A DNA stretch of 42,471 bases from contig CAIMWS010000332.1 in assembly GCA_903845125.1 (NCBI GenBank), positions 1 to 42,471 on the forward strand. The letters are read 5' to 3'. The notes under the pieces are model-generated. The model was given only the letters and a program-made list of their open reading frames with translations, was not told where the DNA came from and searched no databases. Numbering within the stretch: position 1 is the stretch's first letter; every line of letters starts with the position of its first letter. The position numbers and the translations under genes were made by a program. Shown here in pieces: positions 8,088 to 19,700 of the stretch. The stretch comes from an uncultured Verrucomicrobiota bacterium (lineage in GTDB: Bacteria > Verrucomicrobiota > Verrucomicrobiia > Limisphaerales > UBA1319).

Positions 8088-10022
8088 ATGAAACGCGATT
8101 CGAATTCCCCGGCTTACGACTTCAGCCTTTTAACCGAGGATGATCTGCATCTTTTCAACGAGGGTTCTCATTTCCGCATCTACGAAAAACTGGGGGCCCA
8201 CCCGGCCACCCGGGAAGGCGTGCCCGGCGTTTACTTCGCCGTTTGGGCTCCCAACGCCCGCCAGGTGTCCGTGATGGGCGCTTTCAACAAATGGCATAAA
8301 ACCACCCTTCAACTCCACCCGCGCGGCGCTTCCGGCATTTGGGAGGGGTTTGTCCCCCATGTCAAATCCGGGGACACCTACAAATACCATATCGTCTCCC
8401 GTTTCCACGGCTACCGGGTGGACAAGGCCGATCCGGTCGGTTTCCGACATGAAAACCCGCCCGAAACCGCGTCGGTCGTGTGGGGTCTTGACTACCAATG
8501 GAACGACCAGCCCTGGATGCAGAAGCGCCACCTGCACAATAAGCTGGGCGCCCCCAAGTCCATCTACGAAGTCCATCTCGGTTCCTGGATGCGCGTGGCC
8601 GAAGACCGTTTCCGCTCGCTGCATTACCACGAGATCGCCCCCAAGCTGGCCGCCTACGTCAAGGATCTCGGCTACACCCATGTCGAATTCCTGCCCGTCA
8701 TGGAGCATCCTTTCTTCGGCTCGTGGGGCTACCAGACCACCGGCTTTTTTGCCCCCTCCTCGCGGTACGGATCGCCCCAGGATTTCATGCACCTGGTGGA
8801 CACCCTCCACCAGCATGGCATCGGCGTGATCCTGGACTGGGTGCCCTCCCATTTCCCGGGGGACGAACACGGCCTGGCCTTTTTTGACGGCACCCACCTT
8901 TACGAGCACCAGGACCGCCGCCAGGGCTACCACCCGGATTGGAACAGCTATATTTTCAATTACGGCCGCCACGAGGTGGTCAGCTTCATCATCAGCAGCG
9001 CCATGTTCTGGCTGGACAAATTCCACATCGATGGCCTGCGCGTGGACGCCGTGGCCTCCATGCTCTACCTCGATTATTCCCGGCGCCAGGGCGAGTGGGT
9101 GCCCAACCCCTACGGCGGCAAGGAAAACCTCGATGCCATCGCCTTCTTGCGCCGCTTCAACGAAGCCGTTTACCAGGAGTTTCCCGAAGTCCAGACCGTC
9201 GCCGAGGAGTCCACCGCCTGGCCCATGGTTTCCCGGCCCCTATATGTGGGTGGCCTCGGTTTCGGCCTCAAATGGGACATGGGCTGGATGCACGATGTCC
9301 TCAGCTATTTATCCCGCGACTCCGTCCACCGGAAATACCACCACCACGAACTCACTTTCCGTGGCCTCTACGCTTTCTCCGAAAACTACGTCCTGCCGCT
9401 GTCCCATGACGAGGTCGTCTATGGCAAAGGCTCCCTGATCCGCAAAATGCCGGGCGACGACTGGCAAAAGTTCGCCAACCTGCGCCTGCTCCTGGGCATG
9501 ATGTTCGGCCAGCCGGGCAAAAAACTGCTCTTCATGGGCGGCGAGTTCGGCCAGTGGCGCGAATGGAACCACGACTCCAGCCTGGATTGGAACCTGCTCC
9601 AATATCCCATGCATGCCAGCCTCCAGAAATGGGTGCGCGACCTGAACCATGTCTACGCCGCCCAGCCCGCCCTGTATGAGCTGGACCATTCTCCCGAAGG
9701 CTTTTACTGGGTCGATTGCAACGACGCCGAGGAAAGCACCATCAGCTGGATCCGCAAGGGCAAGTCCATTGAGGACCAGATCCTGGTGGTGTGCAACTGC
9801 ACCCCCGTCCCGCGCCCAAACCGACGTGTGGGCGTCCCCTGCGGCGGATTTTGGGCGGAAATCCTCAACAGCGACGCCGTGGTTTATGGCGGTAGCGGCA
9901 TGGGCAACCTGGGGGGCGTGCAGGCCGAAACCTGGGGCTGGCACGGCCAACCCAACTGCCTGACCGTCACGCTGCCCCCGCTGGCCGCCGTGTTCTTCAA
10001 ATACCAGCCCACCAAGGTGTAA
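8088..10022 (+). CDS. glgB: 1,4-alpha-glucan branching enzyme GlgB
   Basis: This 644-residue GH13 branching enzyme forms alpha-1,6 branches in glycogen. An N-terminal CBM48 region (residues ~25-125: [21 protein letters not shown]) is followed by the catalytic barrel. Seen motifs: [20 protein letters not shown], the nucleophile Asp320 in [12 protein letters not shown], the acid/base Glu in VAEESTAW (373 or 374), and Asp441 in [14 protein letters not shown]-terminal beta-sandwich ends the protein. The short form, without a second N-terminal module, is common outside enterobacteria. No other glycogen gene is adjacent. It is convergent with the phosphodiesterase fusion gene; the 58 nt between the two stops show no strong terminator. 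Confidence 0.96.
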   Translation: MKRDSNSPAYDFSLLTEDDLHLFNEGSHFRIYEKLGAHPATREGVPGVYFAVWAPNARQVSVMGAFNKWHKTTLQLHPRGASGIWEGFVPHVKSGDTYKYHIVSRFHGYRVDKADPVGFRHENPPETASVVWGLDYQWNDQPWMQKRHLHNKLGAPKSIYEVHLGSWMRVAEDRFRSLHYHEIAPKLAAYVKDLGYTHVEFLPVMEHPFFGSWGYQTTGFFAPSSRYGSPQDFMHLVDTLHQHGIGVILDWVPSHFPGDEHGLAFFDGTHLYEHQDRRQGYHPDWNSYIFNYGRHEVVSFIISSAMFWLDKFHIDGLRVDAVASMLYLDYSRRQGEWVPNPYGGKENLDAIAFLRRFNEAVYQEFPEVQTVAEESTAWPMVSRPLYVGGLGFGLKWDMGWMHDVLSYLSRDSVHRKYHHHELTFRGLYAFSENYVLPLSHDEVVYGKGSLIRKMPGDDWQKFANLRLLLGMMFGQPGKKLLFMGGEFGQWREWNHDSSLDWNLLQYPMHASLQKWVRDLNHVYAAQPALYELDHSPEGFYWVDCNDAEESTISWIRKGKSIEDQILVVCNCTPVPRPNRRVGVPCGGFWAEILNSDAVVYGGSGMGNLGGVQAETWGWHGQPNCLTVTLPPLAAVFFKYQPTKV

Positions 10023-10080
10023 CCGGGCGACGGCGCCGCCATCGCCCCCCCGGATTGCGTTCCTGGCCGATCCCCGGGGA

Positions 10081-12900
10081 TCAAGGCGCCCGCACCAAAA
10101 AGCGCGCGCCCAGGGCCGGGCGCCCGGCGGACGCAAAATCCCCCCGCCAAGTCAGCCAGCCATCCCGGAGTTCCGCCCCGGGAGCCACCCGGAGTTCGGC
10201 CTCAAACTGCTGGCGAGCCATCGGTTCCAGGCTGGCCGCCCATTGCCGCGGCGTGAGGGTCCAACCGGCGGGCAGATCCCCCACGCACACCGTGCCCTCA
10301 ACCCTGGCCGAACTGAAATTATAAGCGCACAAGGATAGCTTGACGGATTCCTCCTCCGCCACGCGATAACCGTAGCTTTCCGACCACGGCCGGTCTTCCA
10401 GCCGGATTTTTCGGACCCGGGGCAGCACCAACTGCAGCACCACCGGAGAGGCCTCCACCTCCGGCCGGAACACCGGATGCAAGGGCGGCTCCAGCGGCAG
10501 GCGGAGCGCCTGCCCGGGTGGCAGCAGGATGAACACCGGGCGGGACAAGCCGCCCGCCAGCCCGCCCGGCTGCGCCCGGCCGAGGCAATCGTAAACCGCC
10601 TGCACCTGCAGTTCAGCCGGCAGCGGGCAGGGAACGCTGATCTGGCCGCGCTCCGGCCAATCGGCTTCCCGCTCGGCCCACCCCACCAGCACATCCTGCT
10701 CCTGGCCGTCCGGCCAGGCGCGGAAAGCCGCCAGGAAAGCCTCCGGGGCTGGCCGCCAAAGCCCCAGCGGACGGGCCCCCGCCAGCAATCTCCCCACCGC
10801 CGCCAGCGCCAGATAGGCCGGGCGGGGGGTGAAATCCTGCCGCAGCAATCCGAACTGCACCCCGTTGGGCTCATGGTAGTGACCGAGGATGAAATGGTAA
10901 TGCCGGCTGGCGCCCGCCTGCAGGCTCAACGCGTAAGACTCCGCCATGAACCACGCCTTCAGCCGTTCGTCCCGCGGGGCCAGGTCGTACCAAGGAGGCT
11001 GGTTCTGGTGCTTCGCGCCGCGGTCGCTTTCCGTGATCCAGATCGGCCGGCCCCCGGCGGCGAGCCGGGCCGGTCCCCACAAGCCGGCGTAGCCATGGGG
11101 CCAGTCATAAGTGTGGATGTTGTAGGTGTCGAAATACGGCCACGCCTCGTTGAGCGCCACACCCCGGGCCTGCTGCTCGGAGGGCACCGCCGCCATGGCG
11201 TTCCAGCCCACCACCCCGCAGCCCGGGCTTTGCTTGAATCCGAGCCAGGCAGCCTTCTGCCAGGAACACATTTCATCCATCGTATGCCCGCCGAAAGAGG
11301 CCACATTGGCTTCGTTCCACGGCTCCCAGGCCTGCACCGTTCCCGCATAGCGCCGCCCCATTTCCCGGGCAAACCCGAAAACATGGCGCAAATCCCGGGC
11401 AAAGTGACCGCCCGGCTCCCCGGGTTCCCGGGCCCAGGGGGGCGTGTCGTGGAACACCTGCAACACCTCCAGCCCGGCCTGGTTTTGCGCGGCGGCGGCG
11501 CTGTCATACACCGTGTTCGTGGCGAACCGCCCGGCCGCGGGCTGCACCGCTCCCCAGCGCAGCCGGTCCCGTACCCCGTTCACTCCCGCCAGCGCCGCCA
11601 GGCTGGCCAGCGCGGACTGCTCCTGCTCATCTTTGGCAAACCACGAGGTGGCTGAGTCCACGCCGATCGGCGAATCCGCCGGCACAGGAGCTTTCAGCCG
11701 CGCCAGCACCGCTGCCGTGGTCCAGCCGGCCGGCTTCCCATCCGCCTGTTTGAAGTCGATCCGGTACCAGCCGATCCCCGGATGGCCCAGCGGCAGCTCC
11801 CCCCGGGGTGAGCCCACCATCACCCGGCCGGACGCCACCGTTTTCCCTTCGAAATTGGCGGCCGTCCAATCCAGCGCGCCCTCCGGCAAAGCAGCGGGCA
11901 GCGCCACCTTCACCATTTCCCCCTCCAGGTAAATATTCCCGGGATGCCCCGCCGGCGCCGCCGGAATGGTGCGCACCAAGGGCGGGCTGCTGACCCTCCG
12001 CCCCCGCGGGTAAAGCCCTTGGTGGATCAAGGCGGGATTATCGCTGATAATCCCATCCACCCCCAGCTGGACCAGTTCCCGGGCCACCGCCGGATCGTTG
12101 ATCGTGTAAACCCACACCCGGCATCCCCGCGCATGGGCCAGGGCTACGCTCCCGGCGGTCACCTGCCGGTTCCACACAATCAGCTGCGCGCCCAAGCCGC
12201 CAATTTCCGCGATGAAAGCAGCCGACAAAACCTTCTCCACCTCCTCCAGCTTGCGCCCATCCTTCGTCGCGGGGGGCCCCAAAGCGCCGAGCACCAGGCC
12301 CGGCTCCAGTTCATGGCATTGCTTCACGAAATCCCAGTCGAACGATTGCACCACCACCCGGTCCACCGCCTGGCGCGCTCGCAGACAGCCCAGCAGCACC
12401 GCCGCCTCCCCTCCTTTGCGCTCGATGAGCGTCACCGATCCCCGCTGGATCACCGCCAGCGCCTCCTCCAGCCGGGACAGCCGCACTCCGGCGAAGGCCG
12501 GTTTGAACCAGGCCCCCGCATCCAGTTCCGCCAGCTCGGCCATGGTCTTGCTGGAAACCGCCTGCCGGGTGCCCCCCCAGCGCCGGACCGCATCGGTGGT
12601 GCGGTCCAAAGTGCCATCGTGGATCACCGCCAGCTGCCCGTCCTTGGTTTGATGAACATCCAGCTCCACCAGGTCGGCTCCGGCAGCCAGGGCCATCCGG
12701 AACGACGGCACGGTATTCTCCGGCGCCTCCTGGCAAAAGCCACGGTGGCCGATCACCAGCGGCCGGGCCTGGCCCACCCACTCCCGCGCCACGCCGCCGC
12801 CGGGCGCGGATTCCCCGGTTCCTCCCCGGGCTGCTTCCAGGTTCCCCAACAGGGCCACCCACAGGTTCACCGTTACGACCGCCAGAATGCTTCGTATCAT
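10081..12900 (-). CDS. Exported glycerophosphodiester phosphodiesterase fused to a clan GH-A glycosidase
   Basis: This 939-residue exported protein combines two enzymes. Residues 1-24 are a signal peptide. Residues ~45-300 are a complete GDPD domain: GHRGFCQEAPENT (His52, Glu61), ELDV (Glu79, Asp81), His94 in HDGTLDRTTD, LIERKGG, TINDP and GVDGIISDNP. An Ig-like linker (~320-400) leads to a TIM-barrel glycosidase (~410-740) with the clan GH-A pair: acid/base Glu530 in WEPWNEAN and nucleophile Glu624 in WITESDRGA. A C-terminal beta-sandwich follows (~800-939). GDPD enzymes hydrolyse glycerophosphodiesters; the glycosidase family (GH39- or GH5-like) I cannot fix. The two active sites suggest a glycerophosphate-decorated glycan or a glycolipid head group, which is inference. 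It is the last gene of the GH2 cluster, 86 nt behind. Confidence 0.9.
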   Translation of the reverse strand: MIRSILAVVTVNLWVALLGNLEAARGGTGESAPGGGVAREWVGQARPLVIGHRGFCQEAPENTVPSFRMALAAGADLVELDVHQTKDGQLAVIHDGTLDRTTDAVRRWGGTRQAVSSKTMAELAELDAGAWFKPAFAGVRLSRLEEALAVIQRGSVTLIERKGGEAAVLLGCLRARQAVDRVVVQSFDWDFVKQCHELEPGLVLGALGPPATKDGRKLEEVEKVLSAAFIAEIGGLGAQLIVWNRQVTAGSVALAHARGCRVWVYTINDPAVARELVQLGVDGIISDNPALIHQGLYPRGRRVSSPPLVRTIPAAPAGHPGNIYLEGEMVKVALPAALPEGALDWTAANFEGKTVASGRVMVGSPRGELPLGHPGIGWYRIDFKQADGKPAGWTTAAVLARLKAPVPADSPIGVDSATSWFAKDEQEQSALASLAALAGVNGVRDRLRWGAVQPAAGRFATNTVYDSAAAAQNQAGLEVLQVFHDTPPWAREPGEPGGHFARDLRHVFGFAREMGRRYAGTVQAWEPWNEANVASFGGHTMDEMCSWQKAAWLGFKQSPGCGVVGWNAMAAVPSEQQARGVALNEAWPYFDTYNIHTYDWPHGYAGLWGPARLAAGGRPIWITESDRGAKHQNQPPWYDLAPRDERLKAWFMAESYALSLQAGASRHYHFILGHYHEPNGVQFGLLRQDFTPRPAYLALAAVGRLLAGARPLGLWRPAPEAFLAAFRAWPDGQEQDVLVGWAEREADWPERGQISVPCPLPAELQVQAVYDCLGRAQPGGLAGGLSRPVFILLPPGQALRLPLEPPLHPVFRPEVEASPVVLQLVLPRVRKIRLEDRPWSESYGYRVAEEESVKLSLCAYNFSSARVEGTVCVGDLPAGWTLTPRQWAASLEPMARQQFEAELRVAPGAELRDGWLTWRGDFASAGRPALGARFLVRAP

Positions 12901-12986
12901 GAGTCCCAGATTGCCTCAAATCCACCCGCCTGAACAGGCCGAAGTCATCCCGCCTTTCCCCGCCTCCCCTTGCCCTTGCCCTTCAA

Positions 12987-15900
12987 TCAACGCCCCGGTG
13001 GAACCTGAGCTTCCCCCGGGCTGGAACCGACCAGATCCAGCGCGTCCCAGGACCACCAGCCCTCGCCCTGGCTGCGAATTTCCAGGAAGTTCTTGCCTGC
13101 CCGCAATCGTTTCGCCGGAATCGAAAACTCCAGCGTGGCCGGGAATGCCAAATGGGCCGGATCGATGCGCTGAATCCCCAAGCCCAATGGAAGGGATCCT
13201 GCCATCGGCTGGCCGTTGATCGTCACCACCACCCTGGCTGGCGTTTTATCCGACTGGTCCGCCGTGTGCATTCGCAGGCGTGCCGGGTGCTCTGCCTGCA
13301 CCTGGCTTGCCGGAAACTCGAAGCTCAAGGTCCCCTCTCCATCGGCCAGATACCACACCTGGGCCGGGTCGGGACGCGGCCCCCTGGCCTGAGTGAGGGC
13401 CGCTCCGGTGGCTGCACCTGGATTGGAGCAGCCCGCGAATTCACGGCACATCGCGTCCCGCCGCCCCAGCGCGAGCAGCACGCTGGGTCCAGGCTCGATC
13501 ACGCGCTCGTCCGCGTTCCAGGCGCCGAGGCGCCAACCCGTTTCCACCAGGCTTAATCCGCCTTTCGGCTGGCGGGGCGCCCGGATCGTCATGGTCCGTG
13601 ATTCCCCGGGAGGGATGAAGCAATGGTTACCCTCGATGAACAGGTCGGTCCGATACTCAATCAGCGGATGTGGCTCACAGAACAGCGCCGTCATGGAACC
13701 GTGGTTCGTTACCACCAACTCCAGGATCTCCTGGCCGCCTTCAAAACGCGCCGGCCGCGCCTTCGCCTCCAGAGTCGTTCGGGCGACCGGCCGGGGGGCA
13801 AGGCCGCTGCCAAAGGTAATCTTCGGGCCCCCCCCTTCGGCATGGGCGGCGGGCGCATAAACTTCAAACTCGTCCAGGCAGGCGCCCGCTGGCTGGACCG
13901 TCGCCCGCACCCATCTCGCCGGTACCGGGGCCACCTCGATCTGCATCGTCTCTCCCGGCCACCAACCCGGCAGGGAGGACAGACCTTGACGCTCGAAGAT
14001 CGGCTGCCATCGCGTGCCATCGACGGAGACTTCGAGTTTCAGTGCGTCCAACGCACGGTCAGTAAAGGCGCCCGTGCGGTCGCGGCCCAGCCGAAACCGG
14101 CCAATGGAACCGACCTTGGCCATCTGGATGGTGAACGCAGCCCCCGCCACCCCGCCAATCCAACTGTTGGAATTCCCGTAGCGGCCGTCGTTGAGTCCCT
14201 GGGCACGATGCATTTCAAATCCGGGCAATTCCGCGGTGGCGATCGCTGGCGCAGCCCCGTTGCCCACCCACGCCAGGTTCTCCGGGCTGCGAGGATCTGG
14301 CGTCCTCCCGGCGGTGTCCTGCGTATCGTTTGGATCCGGGAGCCCGCTGCGCAGCAGACCGGAGAATGGGCCTTGCACCGAAGCGGCGCCGAACAGGTGC
14401 AGGCGCTCCACCCATGGCCCGCCGCGGTCGTCGCTCAAACCCAATTCCACGAATACCGGTCCCGCTGCGGTCTCCGGCGGCGGGTGCAACGTGAGGGATT
14501 CCAACTGCCTTACACTCTGCGGCTCGATCGCATCCACAACCCCCTGGCCCTGCGCAAACACCGCGCCGCGCCGGTCGCGGGCCTTCCAACGCCAGTTGAG
14601 CTGGCGCGCGGTGGCCGGCGCATCACTGGCCAGGTACAACTGGGCTGCAATACCCTGGACTGGATCATAAAGCAGGGAAGGATATTTCAGGCTCAGGCTC
14701 AACGGCGCCAGCGCTTGTTGGGCAAAATAGTAGTTCATCAAGGGCCGGCCGTCGTAGTCCACCATATAGCTGCCAGCACCATTGGGCCATGGCTCGTTGT
14801 AGTTCCACGACATAAACCCTCCGCCCAGCGCCGTCCCCTTGCGGCGCAGGGCATCCATGGCATAGCGCAGGCCTTCGGCGCCGAGGAATTGGCCCGCCGG
14901 AATGAGTTGTTCCAAGCCTGCCAAGGGGCCAAACAGCCGCTCGGTGATTTCCTTGTGCAGCCAGTTCTCCTTGAACACCGCCCCCCAAAAGACGTTCTTG
15001 CGGATGAGGACCGGATCGTCGTAGTGGGTCAGCGGCCACTGGGATGCGGGCGGGATGGTTCGCTGCCATACTTCCCAGTTCGCCGGGGAGTGCGTGCCGA
15101 ATTCGCTGAGGCGCATCTCGACGCTCGTGTCATACCGCTGATACAAGTTCTGCTTTCCGGCCCCGAGCCAGGTGAGCCAGGGCGCCGGTTCCGTATGGTA
15201 GACGTAGGTGTAGCTGCCGTGCGATCCGGAGCCTTGGGCCGGCTCGGTCGCGCGAAAGATGCGCCCGTCCTCCTGGCGCACCACCTTCTCCAGGAGGAGC
15301 AGTGCCGGATGCGGATCCCCGTTCTTCCAGGGCATCTCGTTGCCGCCATCCCATTCGACAATGCTCGGGTGGTTGCGCACTTGCCTGACGATATTGATCG
15401 CCGTTGTTTGGAGATTGGAAAGCATCACCGCATTGGTCTCCGGCAAATTGTTGGCCAGCGGGAACTCCTGGAGGAGCATGATCCCCAACTCATCGGCCCG
15501 ATTATACATGGTTTCCGATAGAATGACTCCCCCACCCCATAGCCGCAGATAATTGATCCCCGCGGCGTGGGCCAGCTCCATCAGCCGCGGCCCGCGCGCA
15601 TTCAAGCGCCCGAACAAGCTGTCCGGCGGGAGCAGGTTCGAACCCATCGGGCGCACCGGACGCCCATTGACGACCAGCTTCAAAGGATTGATGAAATCGG
15701 CCGGCGTGCCGGGCGTTTGTTCCCAGCGCAGCTCCCGCACCCCAAATCGAGTCGCGCGCCGATCCGAAACGATGGCCGGCGAACCATCGATATTGCCGGC
15801 CAGGGCCAAGGTCGATTCCAGCTCGTAAAGCGGTTGCCCCCCCTGTCCGTTGGGCCACCACAAATCAGGATTCGCGACCGCCAGCTCGGCATGGATTTCG

Positions 15901-16793
15901 TTTCGCCCCGGCTTCAGCTCGGCGTTTACGACGGCCCTTGCGCCAATGCGGGATTCATTCAGCCGCCGCACACAGAAAACCGCCTGTGCGCGCCTGGGGG
16001 TGGCGCTATCCACTTCGAGCGTGGTTTGGACTGTGGCCCGGCGGTAATGGTCGCCCAGCGGTGTTTGTACGCGCACCCATTCGATCCGCGCCGGCCCGCT
16101 GGTTTCGAGCCTTACGTCTTTCCAGATGCCCAGCGTATAAACCGCCACCGCCCAATCCCAAGCGTGGTTGGTTGGGCTTTTCAGTTCCTTGAGCCGTTTC
16201 AGTACCGCGCTAACGGCGTGGCCCACATTCGGTCCGCCCGGCGCCTCCGCCTCGCGCACGGCGGTGCGTAATTCCTCCGGCATCCGGGCGATCCGGACCG
16301 CCAGCCGATTCACCTGGCCGGGCTGGAGGGCTTGGCTCACGTCGAACCAGAACCGCTTGAACATGCCGGCGTTTGTTCCGATCCTTTGTCCGTTGAGGAA
16401 GATTTCGCATTCATGGTCCACCCCATCGAACACCAACGTGACCCGCTGGCCGGCGAAGGTGGCGGGCACGGCGACATCGGTGCGATACCACCAGTCCTTT
16501 TCAGCCACCTCGTGCAGGCGCGCATCGCCCAATCCGTACCACAACGGTTTCAACCGGTGCGCTGCCTCGAGGTCGGCCTGGATGTTGCCCGGTACCGTGG
16601 CGGGAATCCAACCCGGGGCCTTGGCATCAGCCTTCGGCATGCCGTGTTCGACGCCCTGGCCATCGGCATCTTCGTGGATCCACCAATTCGTGCCCGAGAG
16701 CAGGAGTTCAGCCGGGGCCTCTCCCGCCAGGGCGGGGGCTATTCCGACACGCCCCAGGCTCATGGCCAGGAAAATATGGAGCAGGAACCTCAT
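12987..16793 (-). CDS. Exported GH2 beta-mannosidase-like glycosidase with discoidin domain
   Basis: This 1268-residue exported glycosidase starts with a signal peptide (residues 1-23, ending in PALAG). A jelly-roll domain (~30-230, with FDGVDHECEIFLNGQRIG) and an Ig-like domain precede the TIM barrel (~370-720). The catalytic pair is Glu486 in WDGGNEMPW (acid/base) and Glu564 in RLSEFGTHS (nucleophile). A mannosidase-type Ig domain follows, then an F5/8-type C (discoidin/CBM32-like) domain at ~860-1010 (LNDGRYGNSNSWIG, ending LDEFEVYAP), another Ig domain, and a C-terminal galactose-binding-like sandwich. It shares this plan with the upstream paralog. Its ATG (16793) overlaps the stop of that paralog as ATGA. 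Beta-mannosidase or exo-glucosaminidase are the likely activities; the exact substrate is unknown. Confidence 0.92.
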   Translation of the reverse strand: MRFLLHIFLAMSLGRVGIAPALAGEAPAELLLSGTNWWIHEDADGQGVEHGMPKADAKAPGWIPATVPGNIQADLEAAHRLKPLWYGLGDARLHEVAEKDWWYRTDVAVPATFAGQRVTLVFDGVDHECEIFLNGQRIGTNAGMFKRFWFDVSQALQPGQVNRLAVRIARMPEELRTAVREAEAPGGPNVGHAVSAVLKRLKELKSPTNHAWDWAVAVYTLGIWKDVRLETSGPARIEWVRVQTPLGDHYRRATVQTTLEVDSATPRRAQAVFCVRRLNESRIGARAVVNAELKPGRNEIHAELAVANPDLWWPNGQGGQPLYELESTLALAGNIDGSPAIVSDRRATRFGVRELRWEQTPGTPADFINPLKLVVNGRPVRPMGSNLLPPDSLFGRLNARGPRLMELAHAAGINYLRLWGGGVILSETMYNRADELGIMLLQEFPLANNLPETNAVMLSNLQTTAINIVRQVRNHPSIVEWDGGNEMPWKNGDPHPALLLLEKVVRQEDGRIFRATEPAQGSGSHGSYTYVYHTEPAPWLTWLGAGKQNLYQRYDTSVEMRLSEFGTHSPANWEVWQRTIPPASQWPLTHYDDPVLIRKNVFWGAVFKENWLHKEITERLFGPLAGLEQLIPAGQFLGAEGLRYAMDALRRKGTALGGGFMSWNYNEPWPNGAGSYMVDYDGRPLMNYYFAQQALAPLSLSLKYPSLLYDPVQGIAAQLYLASDAPATARQLNWRWKARDRRGAVFAQGQGVVDAIEPQSVRQLESLTLHPPPETAAGPVFVELGLSDDRGGPWVERLHLFGAASVQGPFSGLLRSGLPDPNDTQDTAGRTPDPRSPENLAWVGNGAAPAIATAELPGFEMHRAQGLNDGRYGNSNSWIGGVAGAAFTIQMAKVGSIGRFRLGRDRTGAFTDRALDALKLEVSVDGTRWQPIFERQGLSSLPGWWPGETMQIEVAPVPARWVRATVQPAGACLDEFEVYAPAAHAEGGGPKITFGSGLAPRPVARTTLEAKARPARFEGGQEILELVVTNHGSMTALFCEPHPLIEYRTDLFIEGNHCFIPPGESRTMTIRAPRQPKGGLSLVETGWRLGAWNADERVIEPGPSVLLALGRRDAMCREFAGCSNPGAATGAALTQARGPRPDPAQVWYLADGEGTLSFEFPASQVQAEHPARLRMHTADQSDKTPARVVVTINGQPMAGSLPLGLGIQRIDPAHLAFPATLEFSIPAKRLRAGKNFLEIRSQGEGWWSWDALDLVGSSPGEAQVPPGR

Positions 16794-19700
16794 GGGGCCC
16801 TCCCGGGTGGGATCACTACCGCTTGGGGTCCGGCGCCTCCCACCGGTGCGGAGCGGCCCGCGCTGCCCAGCGGCTGGACCACCTCGGCCGAATTCCAGGC
16901 TTTGGCCCGCAGGCGCAAGGGACGGGCTTGGCTGGTGGCGTGAGCCGGCTCGGGAACGGCCACGGCAAGCTCGCTCGTGCCGCCGGCCAGGAGGGTGAAG
17001 TAATTGTCGCTGATGCGGCCCGACAGCGGATCGCTGGCGCCGGTATCCAGCGCGACAAACAGCGCCGGCACCTGGCCGCGATTGTGCACCGTCACCCGAT
17101 AGCCTGAGGTGGCATCGCTTCCGGGATGAACCGATAAATCCAGTTCGGTGGCCGGCGCGCTGAGCAGCGGCCGCAGGCAGCCACGTGGCCCACCCGGCTC
17201 CGCAGTCACCGGCTTCGGGCCGCGGACGGCGCTGGTGTTGGCGGCGGTTCGTTTGCCGGCCGGCAGCGGGTCCGCTTCATAGACTTCGATTTCATCCAGG
17301 CGGGCGCCGGGGCTCCCGCTGATGGCCAGGCGCACCCAGCGAGCCTGAATCGGCGGAAAGTCGAACCTCTTGCAGCCTGCCAGCGGCTCTCCGTTGTGGG
17401 TGGCGAGCGTCCTCCAGGCCGCAGCCTCTGTGCCTTCATGATACTCGGTTGCCGCCAGGATCCGCAGTTCCCGGATGCCGCGGTCCCTGAATTTCCGAGT
17501 ATGGTCGTTGCCCACGCATACGCTGGCGATGGTGTAAACCGCGCCCAAGTCAATTTGGGCCCAAGCCGGACTTTGCCCGGCAATCCAACTCGCCTCGTTG
17601 CCATACCAGCCATCGTTCAGGTGCGCCACCTGGTGGATGGCGTAGCCGGCGAGGACGGAGGATGCCGCGGCTTTCGCACCCGGCAGCAGGGCCAGGTTGC
17701 GGCGGCCTTCAGGGGAAAGCGCCGGCGCCAGCAGTTCCGCCGGCCCTTCCGCCGTTTCCTGGGCGCCAACGCCGAACGTGTAAGTTTGCGCCGCCAGCTC
17801 CCTGCCTTGGGCATCACCCAACGTGAGCTGGACCAGCACCACGCTGCCGGTGGTTTCCTTCGGCAGTTTCAGATTGAAGGTTCCCACACGGCTGGCTGCC
17901 TCCGGGGCAAGATCGAATCGCCATTGCTCCCGGGCCTGCTCGCGCCCGCGAATATCCACCACCACCGCCGTCAACTGGCAGCGCGGCAAAAGGGTTGTCC
18001 GATCGCTGACGGCAAAGAGCTGGAGCGGAAAGGGAACCTCCGCCTGGCAGGCCAGCGATTCATATTCGGCGCTCACGTCCACCGGCGCATAGGCATTGCG
18101 CGTGTAGTAATAGGCCATCTTGGGCCGGCCGTAAAACTCCACCACGCAGCCATGGGCGGCATTGGGCCAGGGTTCGTTGTAGGTCCAGAAGGCGCAGGCG
18201 CTGCGGTGCCATTGCTGGCGGCGCATCGACTGGTTGGCATAGCGCAACCCTTCCGCCTGCACAAATTGGCTGGCCTGCACCGTGGTTTCGAGGCCGGGCA
18301 GTTCGCCAAACAGGTGGAGATACTGCGCCGAGCCCATCCAATTATCGGGGCCATAGGCCCCAAATGCCTTGTGCCAGACCCAGTACGGGTCGGACGCCCG
18401 GATGGGCCAGAGATGCTCCGCGGGCATGATGCGCTGCAGGGTCTCGACGGAGGCGGCGCCGCTGCAGCCATATTCAGTCCACTCGAGGGGATTGTCCGGT
18501 CCGGCCGTCAAGGGCAGTCCCGTGTTATAAGTTCGATAATGCTGGATGCCCTCGTAGCCATGCGGGCCGTGCCGCTGTGCGATGCACTCGGGATCGGGGT
18601 CGTGGTAGGGCCGCGTGGGGTCAATCTCGTTGCAGATCCGGCGCAATTGCGCCATCTGGCGGCTGTTCCCGGCGTTGCGATACCATTCGTTGCCCCCGCC
18701 GTAGCGGACGATCGAGGGGTGGTTCATCAACTGCGGCAGAATCTGCCGCACCTCCTGCCCGGTGATGGCCAGGGCGGCTTCGGTTTCCGGCAGGCGCACG
18801 CCGCCGTTGGGAAACTCCTGGAAAAGCATGATGCCGTAGCGGTCGCATAAATCGAAGAACTCGGGCTTGTCGATCAATCCGCCGCCCCAGACGCGGAACA
18901 AATTGAAGTTGGCCCGCGCCGCCAGGCTGATCAGATGCTCGAAAAATGGCGGGCGCGGGCGGCCGTAGAGCAGATCGCACGGAATCCAGTTGCCGCCCCG
19001 CGCGAAGATGCGACGGCCGTTGATCTGGATCAGATACTTACGCTCGGGCAGCGGCTGCGGCAGACGGTGTGTCACGGCCTGGCCGGTATCGTAATCGAGG
19101 TAGTCAACGCTGCCGGCGGCCTCCGGATTCTGCAGCATCTTCAGGTCGCGGATGCCAAAGGTAACCGCTGCCTGCTCCATTATCTTGGTTCCGTCCGGGG
19201 CCTGGATGGAGGTTTCCAGTTCATAAAGAGGCTGCTGGCCGTAGCCATTGGGCCACCACAGGCGCGGGTGGGGCACTTCCATCGAGAAAGTGAGCTGTTG
19301 TTCACCGGCACCGAGGGTGGCCTTCTGGTAGACAAGCACGGGTGGGTCGGGCGCGGTCAGGCATTGCACGCGATAGCGGATTTGCGCTGCACGGCCCTCG
19401 CCACTCCGCAAGTCCAGCCGGATATTCAACCTGGCCCGTTCATAAGGCGGTTCAAGCTGGGGCAGCACGATCGGGCTGGCGAGACAGACGCCATCCGAGG
19501 CCATCAGCCGCACATCCTTCCAGATGCCCATGGTAACGATCTTGGCGCCCCAGTCCCAGCCGGCGCTGGTCATGCACTTCCAATAAGGATAGGCCGGGCG
19601 CATGGCTCCCATCACCGTCCATTCGCCGGCCCCGGCGGCAATGGCATCCCGCACCGCCGCCGGAGCCGGATGGATCAGCACGGCCAGCAGGTTTTCCTCA

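Noticed and set aside
10069..10082. Perfect palindrome GATCCCCGGGGATC between glgB and the fusion gene
   Set aside because: No loop and no T-tract, so not a terminator; reads into a stop codon and is probably chance.
13623..15521. Plus-strand frame of 632 codons inside the GH2 gene
   Set aside because: Arg/Pro/His-rich shadow of a real minus-strand gene with catalytic motifs and good domain order.
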